This document shows positions 31,024-37,757 of a stretch of DNA of 37,757 bases, piece after piece. This stretch comes from Phoronis australis. Its lineage: Eukaryota > Phoronida > Phoronidae. The notes beneath the pieces were generated by a model, which was given only the letters and a program-made list of their open reading frames with translations, was not told the DNA's origin and did no database searches. The DNA lies in NCBI GenBank assembly GCA_002633005.1, contig NMRA01001138.1:12696-50452 (forward strand), read 5' to 3'. Every line of letters begins with the position of its first letter. Positions within the stretch are counted from its first letter, which is position 1. Made by a program: the position numbers and the translations under genes.

Positions 31024-34000
31024 CAATTAGAGATATAATTAAAGGAAATTATCAAGTAGTGTTTGCTAACTTTGAGGCTCTGGCATCAAAAAGTGATGGT
31101 GTGAAATGCTTGCAAAAGAAGAAGTTAGCTTTCAAAACAAGGGATTACCTGACAACGTGGCAATTGTGGTAATCAACGAAGGACACATTGTGTTAGAATG
31201 GTGAGTTTAATGTAGACAAAAATACTTTCAATGACATCTATTCGTATCACAACAGGTTTCACAGCACCAATTTTTATGCTTTTTCTAATACCCAGAATTT
31301 CCAAATCTGAGCCTGGAAAATTTACGGAAATCTGGGAAGGCTGCCAGAAATAATCAAAAACATAAATTTATTCAATGCAGATGCACTAAAGAAAAAATGC
31401 CTCCCAAGAGACACGACAACCTGGATTTAACAAGGAACCCAGCAGCCCTTTTAGGTCACCCTGAAATACAAAAACTGTCGGAAATCCACATCATTAAAAA
31501 TAAGATTTTCATGGGTGATTTTACTGTTGAAATTGCCCTTTAATTTTTGATTTTTGATAGAATAACACCATCAGTGATAGTGTTATCAAAGCAAAAAATG
31601 TGCAGAGAACATCATGTAGACATGCATTCTTAACTATATATATATAGGAAATCCAAAATATATAACATTTTAAATGTTTATGTAAAAGTAATTCTGTATT
31701 TTACATTGACGTTAGATGCTAAAGGCACAATTGTAACGTTTCATTAAATCGTTAAACCATTTATTTTTTCCAAAACATATGTAAACAATAACATTTTATC
31801 ACATGGCACAAGTTCCCTTGGTATGTATCAGTCTATCCAATAAAAATATTATTCTTTGATCAAAACCCCCTTAAGTATATTAAGCACTGAGATCATTCAA
31901 TGGCTAACTCACCATGCAACTGATTTTAATAACAACACACACACACACACACATCTTGTGAAAAAAACACTCATAGCTTACATATCAGAAAGTCCCTCAA
32001 GATTTTTAAATTGAAAGCATTATGTCATGACTCTTTAACCACACTGGTACTACCACTAATATCTGCTTCAGAGTCATTAACTGAAATGGACTATTGATAT
32101 ATGTTGTCATTTATGATTTCTACCTTTCGTCACTGACATTTTTAAAGCTGGTGTAAACTACCACACCACCACTAAAGATCAAAAACTAAACAATAAAGTG
32201 TCATTACTTTTACAACCTTTTTTCTTAAAGCAGATCCTCTTATAAACAAAAACAGTCATCCATCAGTTTTACAGTTAACTACACACTGAATTTCAAAAAT
32301 TGATTACGCACAAATTCTCTAGTTTTGGACAGTGAATAATTATTTTGATCAAAATCGGAGCTTGTCCCAATTTTTAGAAATTTACACAATTGTCTGCCAG
32401 AAATTCAAGGGGAATGGTAACAATTTATTAAATGTTTGTCATGAGAGTCACTTTTTATGAACTTACAGGAGTGTTCTTGCAAGCTGTTATGCTACAACAT
32501 AGCGTTGGATTTAAAAAGCATGAAAATATACAAATCACTCACGCCTCAAACTTCAGGATGAAAAATTTAAATTTCAGCCATGATTTCTGTGTTCTGAATT
32601 TAGGAGGCTGCCTCAATCTCGAGTATTTTTAATATAACATATCACCGATCTAATTGCTATCATGAAATATGTCACCTTTGCTAAAAATATGTGTTAAAAA
32701 CAATTATAAGCTATAAATGTGAGCCATATGAAAAATGTTCAAACATACATGTACACCATTGCCAGCATGGTGACGAATACATGCAGCAGACAATAACCTC
32801 TGTACGGCTGTGAGGCTTTTTAGCAAACATCTACAGGTATCCCATGCATTATGGCTTTCAATTTTTACAAGCATGACAGATGTGCCCCCTAGAATTATCT
32901 GTGTTCAAGTGAGTTGACTCACGGCTGTAAAATTTTAATCAAGCTGATCAATTTTAGTACTGTAGATGGGAAATATGTTTAATTAACCTTTTGCAGAAAT
33001 TCTATAATAGCTACATAATTACAAAATATGACTGCTCGCATATAATGGTCACTGACATGGATATCAAATTTCATCCACTGACAGTAACATACGCTGGAAG
33101 ATTTAAGGCGAATTATGCCTCACACTGGCGGGAACGGTAAAAATAGGAGGGCGCGCAGTGTAAAACTGGCCAGTTGACGATTTGGGCAACTGAACGAAGG
33201 ACTGATTGTAGAAAAAGTTACATTACAGGAGTATTTGTTTGTGTTGAAAGAAATTAAAAATATCAATGGTTACCTAAGGTGTCCCTCTATGAGCAAGAGC
33301 TGAGGTACTTAAACAACATGACTTCGATGTTTTTATCAGAGTGAGGAATAAGTCACCGAAAATCTATCAATGTATGAAACTCTCAGAGGCGCTTCACTGT
33401 TTCTGCTGGGGCCAGCTAGAGACGGTGGTCACTATCTAATCCACTAAGTAATAGGAACGTTATTGGTTATTTTTTGCAATCCGTGTTATTCAGTTGTTAC
33501 ATTAATCAATTTTTTCGACCATGTCCTTGTCCTGTCGTCCGTTTCCTATTTTTCCCTAGTATAAAGTGACCGACAACACGTGTATTCACCTGGTGAAATC
33601 TAGACATTTGCTGTCACTGACCGTGTTCCATCTGGCTAACACTAACAGCCTGATTCCGTGAGGTACGTATAACTAGTGAACCTGCGCTAAAGTTATTACA
33701 ATATGTTGATAGTGTCATTCTCAAAACCAGGGAACATAATATCCGACTTGTTTCCAAAGTAGTTAGACGTGATAAGACTGAACTCTGAAGTCGAAGTCCA
33801 AGCGGCCAGCCCACAATCACAGTGATGTGTCGAAAATCACCAACTTATCTTCAATTCAGACCCTTTTAACTCACTTTTTAAGCAAGTACCACCGTGCAGA
33901 CGTACACGGCTTGTCCAGGTTAGATTCCCGGTTCGGACATTGATCTGTGTCGGCATTTAGAACAGTTGTTCAGTAACATTTACATTGATTCAAAAACGCA

Positions 34001-34348
34001 ATAGATCTACTGACTAAACCCAGAAATCGCGAGCCACCATGTTTACAAAAGCGCCGTCTACAGAGGAAAATGATAGAAGTGAACTACTTTCGCGCAGGCA
34101 AATGTACTCCATATGAGTAAGATAATACACGCAATGTTGGCTTACGTAGTAATTGGAAATATTAAGCAGAAATAAACTAAAAACTAGAATGTTTTTGGTG
34201 AATCACCAAAATACTGAAAACTCAGCTGTCAACGCAGAATGAAGACACCAGTCTAATACTTGTACTTCATGCACTCTACTAGATGTATGAAATGTACTAA
34301 CCTTAAGCTTATTAACACACAAAATCAGTCTAGGGTCCACTCTGGTTG
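31024..34348. other. AT-rich interior of the long element; nothing coding
   Basis: More than 3 kb with no frame above about 70 codons that looks like protein on either strand. An (AC)n microsatellite lies at 31,934-31,953. If this interior once encoded a transposase, it has decayed beyond recognition by eye. Confidence 0.5.
31934..31953. repeat. (AC)n microsatellite
   Basis: About ten AC dinucleotides in a row. Confidence 0.9.
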
Positions 34349-34821
34349 ACTTGCAGACAAACTGTTCAATAATTTCACAATATTTGTGAGAAAAACATCA
34401 ACAATCTTTAAGCTATTTCTCCAACTGCTCATTCCTGGTGCCATTTTAGTTTGATTTCAGAAATCTGGTTCAATTGAAATTTCCACAGTTACAGCCAATC
34501 AGTGTGTTTGTTTATCTTAAATTCTCACTGAATTCTCACTCCAATTTTGGCAAGTCCAAATTCTCACTCAATTCTCACTCAGATTTTTTCTAAGTCTGAA
34601 ATTCTCACTGATTTTCACTCAGAATTTTTCTAAGACCAAAATTCTCACTGGATTCTCACTGTTACATAACATTTTCTCACTATTTTCTCACTGACTGCCC
34701 CTGTTGTTCAATTCACACTGGGTTTTCACTGGCATTTCTAACTATAATTTGTGATTTGGTGAGAATATAACTGGAATCTAACTGGAATCCAGTGAGATTC
34801 TCACTTTCTTTTTCGTAAGGG
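34349..34821 (+). repeat. Right subterminal array of ATTCTCACT repeats
   Basis: After a unique ~150-bp lead-in, at least a dozen ATTCTCACT-like units follow, several in a higher-order unit with AATTTTT(C)TAAG(T/A)CC spacers. Homologous to 36,632-37,133 in the short copy, with roughly 90 percent identity by eye. Confidence 0.85.
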
Positions 34822-35570
34822 AGTGCTAAGAACATGTCACTGCAAGAGCAACTCCTGCTTACGCTAACGAAACTGTGATTGAATTTCGATTTCAAACACT
34901 TGGCAACTCTTTATGGGATATCTCCTCAGGATGCTACAGCACATTTCAAAGAGTGGGTCAACTTCATGTTCAACAAATTTGGATCAGTAACAATTTGGCC
35001 AGACCGCAACATTCTCTACAAACATATGCCGCCAAAGTACAAGAAAGATTTTCCAGACACTTTCCTCATCATAGATGGCACAGAAATTAAAGTGGAAAAG
35101 CCGAGTTCCCTGAGAATCCAAAGTCAATGTTATTCAGATTACAAGTCGTGTACTACTCTAAAAGGACTTGTAGGAGAGGAACCCAGGGGATCATTTACTT
35201 TTATATCCATGCTATTTTCGGGGTCAATCTCAGATAATGATATCACAAGATCAAGTGGCTTACTGACAATGCTTCAGCATTGACTGCGGTAAATTAAAAC
35301 AAGGTGATGGCATCATGGCAGACAAAGGCTTCTTAATTAGAAAATAAATTGAAAATATTGGACTGAAATTATACATCCCCCTTTTGCACCAGGTTGTGGT
35401 CAGATGTCACCCAGTGATGTTGCCTTAACCAAAAAGATAACTGCTCACAGGGTCCATGTTGAAAGAGCTATTTCAAGAGCGAAAAAATCAAAATTGTTGA
35501 CCATAGATTAGCGTTAAGTTTATTTGCTTTTGTGAATCAGATTGGGTTCGTATGCTGTTTTTTAACATGA
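34822..35570 (+). pseudogene. ISL2EU transposase, DDE catalytic part after insertion
   Basis: Coding resumes with MSLQEQLLLTLTKL, a TGA at 34,876-34,878 (a CGA-to-TGA change would explain it), then LNFDFKHLATLYGIS (helix-turn-helix-like). The DDE_Tnp_4-type core follows: FLIIDGTEIKVEKPSSLRIQ (first D), CYSDYKSCTTLKGLVG and SGSISDNDITRSSGLL. After a frameshift at about 35,282 come GDGIMADKGFLI (second D), a TAA at about 35,346, PPFAPGCGQMSPSDVA, and ITAHRVHVERAISR (E). After another shift it ends IKIVDHRLALSLFAFVNQI. All three acidic residues are still present, so inactivation is by stops, frameshifts and the 5.4-kb insertion. Confidence 0.9.
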
Positions 35571-35716
35571 TTCGTGCCATATCTCATACAGGAATAAAAT
35601 GCATTATATTTAACTAAAGCTGACTGAACATGATTATGCTCAAATATGCCTCACATTAGTGGATATTTTCTTCAAGCTTGAATTTCAAGATTGTCAAAGC
35701 TTTCTGTAAATGATTA
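35571..35716. other. Short spacer between convergent coding segments
   Basis: It lies between the 3' end of the plus-strand transposase and the minus-strand exon ending at about 35,717. A clear polyadenylation signal is not evident for either strand. Confidence 0.4.
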
Positions 35717-35963
35717 AAAAGCTTGAACAATATTCAATTGGTCTTGATTAAATAATGTCGCTAAGCTAGTTGTGCACCTTTTAGATCGATTAATGTTGCC
35801 AATTATAGACGGATGTACCTGATGTGCTAAGGAACTTCCCAGGCTATAAGTACCGGATGGTGTGTCAATCAGCTTGTGTGGTAGAGTAGCCCGGAATGAA
35901 ATCGGTGTGTCCTTGATTCTCTTTAACACATCCAGGTCTCGACTTTCAATGGCTTTCACCTTT
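35717..35963 (-). pseudogene. Probable internal exon of the YqaJ companion gene
   Basis: The minus strand opens after a strong acceptor (TTCCTATCTTTTCCAG) at 35,963 and encodes KVKAIESRDLDVLKRIKDTP, then a segment with LIDTPSGTYSLGSSLAHQVH. The 'DTP.G.Y.LGS.L..Q' pattern is like the region between the zinc-finger part and the nuclease domain in YqaJ proteins, and strand and position fit. The frame stays open to TAA 35,714-35,716, but a real donor may come earlier, for instance at a weak GTGCAC near 35,777. Assignment to the YqaJ gene is inferred from its place between two other exons of it. Confidence 0.55.
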
Positions 35964-36381
35964 CTGGAAAAGATAGGAACACATTAAAATCTCTTGCAAT
36001 TTCCGAAGCTTCTTCAAGCCATAAGCATGTTTAGATCTACGAGTGCTTTGGTAATGTTTCAACTGTCTTGGGGAAAGTCATTACATTCATGTGGCAATGG
36101 TGGTTGTTTCCATTTAGTTTCAAACCATTGAGTCGTGATAATTGTCTCATTACCATGGTACACCATTTGTGGCTTAATCTCTCAAAGGGATTGTTTCATC
36201 TCACTTTGAACCTGCCTAGTTTTGGCTAGCCATCGCACACTTGAATACGCATTAAACTATTCATGTAAGATCCTATAAAATGATGCAATTTTGTGCTGTA
36301 CAGGCGATAGCGTAGAAAGACAAGGTCAGGAGGGGTCATGGGTCACTGCTAGTGGAAGGGGCCGGCTCTCATCCTGACAGC
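35964..36381. other. Presumed intron of the YqaJ gene
   Basis: No coding frame or repeat recognised. Confidence 0.4.
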
Positions 36382-37133
36382 CAGTGAGAATCTCACTGGA
36401 TTCCTGTTAGTTTCCAGTGAGAATCTAACTAATTAAGTATCCATTCAAATTAGTGAGAAAAAATCTCACTCTAGTGAGAATACAGTGATATTCCAGTTAG
36501 AATTCAGTGAAAATCTAACTAATTTGCATAGCTCGGTGAGAATTTCAGTAAGACAAATTCTCACTGAGTGAGAATGCTATGCAAATTAGTGAGAATTTGT
36601 TTCACTGAAATTCTCACTGAGTGAAAATCTCACTTGCAGACAAACTGTTCAATAATTTCACAATATTTGAGAGAAAAGCGTCAATAATCTTCAAGCTATT
36701 TCTCTAACTGCTCATTCCTGGCGCAATTTTAGTTTGAATTCAGAAATCTGGTTCAACTGAAATTTCCATAGGAACAGCCCGCAATCAGGGTGTTTGTTTA
36801 TCTTAAATTCTCACTGGATTCTCACTGCAATTTTGGCAAGTCCAAATTCTCACTCAATTCTCACTCAGAAATTTTCTAAGTCTGAAATTCTCACTGATTC
36901 TCACTCAAAATGTTCCTAAGACCAAAATTCTCACTGGTTTTCCCTCAGAATTTTACTAAGACCAAAATTCTCACTGGATTCTCACTGTTACATATCATTT
37001 TTTCACTATTTTCTCACTGACTGTCCGTGTTGTTCAATTCTCACTTGGTTCTCACTGGCATTGTGATTTAGTGAGAATCCAACTGAAATCTAACTTGAAT
37101 CCAGTGAGATTCTCACTTTCTTTTTCATAAGGG
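36382..37133. mobile_element. Short ATTCTCACT-repeat element (deletion derivative)
   Basis: 752 bp, left half homologous to 29,441-29,687 and right half to 34,349-34,821, joined at AAATCTCACTTGCAGACAAA (about 36,625-36,644). In the long copy the same two sides are separated by 4.66 kb and share only ACT at the junction, as expected of a microhomology-mediated internal deletion. Ends are CCAGTGAGAATCTCACTGG (left) and AGTGAGATTCTCACTTTCTT (right). It carries more than twenty ATTCTCACT-type motifs and no gene. It lies in a presumed intron of the minus-strand YqaJ gene. Confidence 0.85.
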
Positions 37134-37558
37134 GGAGTACCCCAAGCACCCTAGGGGAACAACTTGGTTTTGAAGGATATGGAGAGAAATGTTGACTGGA
37201 GAGGGCTCCAAAGTAGGCATTTAGTTTGGGCGAATATCTTTAGTCCTCGCAACGCCAGTGTGGACATTTAAGTCCATTACAATGTCAGTTCAATTCAGCT
37301 CAGTAATTTGTTGAAGTTAAAAATTATCTTCTGTCAATCAAATAAAATATTAATGATCAGTTGACTATTGTAGCGTGCTGCATTCACAATAGTAGTGAAA
37401 CAAAAAGTAAGATTTGACAAAATTGAGGTCGCTAAGTATCAGCAAGTCAGTGTAGTTGAAAGTATAAGCCAGAACTTAATTTAGAATTTTGTGAAGGACC
37501 AAATCACTTCTGTGATGAAAGTGTAGCATGATTATGTTGTATTCTAATATCTACCTAC
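37134..37558. other. Presumed intron, nothing else seen
   Basis: AT-rich, no frame or repeat recognised. Confidence 0.4.
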
Positions 37559-37757
37559 TGTCAGTAAACACAGCCACCACTGGTCATCGTTTGCGATCTT
37601 TGTTTCCTGGCTTTGAAATTATCATTTGGGATACTGGCTCAGCCTGCACCTTGGGGCCACGTGGCTTGTCCCACTGCTGATGCAGGCTTGTGCAGGCTTG
37701 CTGACTTGGCACCTCACGAAGTCCCTCCAGCTTCCAGTCCCTAATAGACATCACTAC
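37559..37757 (-). pseudogene. YqaJ companion gene, upstream exon, cut by window edge
   Basis: The minus strand from the window end encodes MSIRDWKLEGLREVPSQQAC, then SLHQQWDKPRGPKVQAEPVS, QMIISKPGNKDRKR, TGA, PVVAVFTD, up to donor CTGACA|GTAGGT (37,559/37,558). The 'C.S....W..PRG.K..PEPV..M....P....KRK' signature is the segment that follows the SWIM zinc finger in YqaJ-type transposon proteins. The in-frame TGA replaces a position usually basic, in keeping with CGA-to-TGA decay. A small CAAGCCTGCA/CAAGCCTGCA duplication lies near 37,682-37,702 on the plus strand as GCAGGCTTG. The N-terminal zinc-finger exon should lie beyond the right edge. Confidence 0.75.

Larger units (their letters stand above)
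29441..34821. mobile_element. Long ATTCTCACT-repeat element inserted in the transposase exon
   Basis: A 5.4-kb insertion with ends CAGTGAGAATCTCAC (left) and AGTGAGATTCTCACTTTCTT (right). Adjacent inner sequence is partly inverted (TTCCAGTTAGATTCCAG). Both flanks (29,441-29,687; 34,349-34,821) are packed with ATTCTCACT/AGTGAGAAT repeats and match the short copy at 36,382-37,133. The 4.66-kb interior (29,688-34,348) is AT-rich without a convincing gene; it holds a nested miniature element (30,713-31,018) and an AC microsatellite. No obvious target duplication is seen, and the shared right tail TTCTTTTTCRTAAGGG extends beyond the inverted part. Superfamily unknown. Confidence 0.8.
26720..37757. 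mobile_element. ISL2EU-like DNA transposon, decayed, running off the right edge
   Basis: Plus-strand exons encode a THAP zinc finger (26,720), a linker (28,029) and a DDE domain (29,130 and 34,822). Minus-strand exons encode a YqaJ-type nuclease gene (37,757 to 37,559, 35,963, 28,919). The pairing of a THAP-DDE transposase with a YqaJ exonuclease is characteristic of the ISL2EU superfamily. Two copies of another repeat family have landed inside. Neither terminus was identified; the right end must lie beyond the window if the YqaJ N-terminal exons are part of it. Stops in both genes show it is dead. It is possible that two copies overlap here. Confidence 0.7.

Noticed and set aside
29441-34821. 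Helitron or CACTA classification for the ATTCTCACT element
   Set aside because: Ends are inverted repeats without the Helitron TC...CTRR pattern, and do not start with CACTA/CACTG in the required orientation.
1-37757. CRISPR array, prophage or bacterial operon
   Set aside because: Spliced exons, LINE, copia, THAP and SINE signals show animal DNA; repeats are transposon-derived and not regularly spaced spacers.

Overview
The window looks like nuclear DNA of an invertebrate animal. It is AT-rich, with spliced exons separated by long non-coding stretches and a dense load of decayed transposons typical of marine invertebrates. No bacterial, organellar or viral gene layout is visible. The phylum cannot be settled from the sequence alone. 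No intact host gene can be shown; most recognisable coding sequence belongs to transposable elements (TEs), nearly all broken.

Layout. 1-8.3 kb: sparse DNA with a palindromic GC-rich island (576-772), a near-perfect foldback (1356-1541), two weak candidate exons, a tRNA-like SINE head (~6.1 kb) and a dispersed repeat (7.0-7.5 kb). 8.3-11.8 kb: a possible host exon, a minus-strand CR1/Jockey-like LINE (endonuclease to reverse transcriptase, ~11.5 to 8.75 kb), then a well-formed unassigned plus-strand exon (11,620-11,774). 12.36-20.79 kb: one copy each of a ~60-bp terminal repeat in opposite orientation brackets 8.4 kb. Inside are a minus-strand integrase-core transposase pseudogene, two small GC-rich elements with about 5-bp target duplications, and a TTAA-flanked 2.1-kb element. 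That element carries a tandem array whose monomers begin with a CTCF-like motif. 21-26.3 kb: a decayed Ty1/copia pol fragment and a 1.2-kb TTAA-flanked element.

26.7 kb to the right edge: the remains of an ISL2EU-like DNA transposon. Its plus-strand THAP/DDE transposase exons and its minus-strand YqaJ-nuclease exons are interleaved, and the two genes overlap antisense near 28.14-28.16 kb. The transposon was hit twice by one unclassified family built from ATTCTCACT repeats. A 5.4-kb copy splits the DDE exon, and a 0.75-kb copy lies in a YqaJ intron. The short copy equals the two ends of the long one joined at a 3-base microhomology.

The most interesting signals are the CTCF-motif array, the long/short ATTCTCACT pair, the interleaved ISL2EU genes, and the 8.4-kb inverted-repeat-bounded unit with the integrase-like pseudogene. 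An N at 15,417 flanked by a 52-bp direct repeat marks a probable assembly scar.
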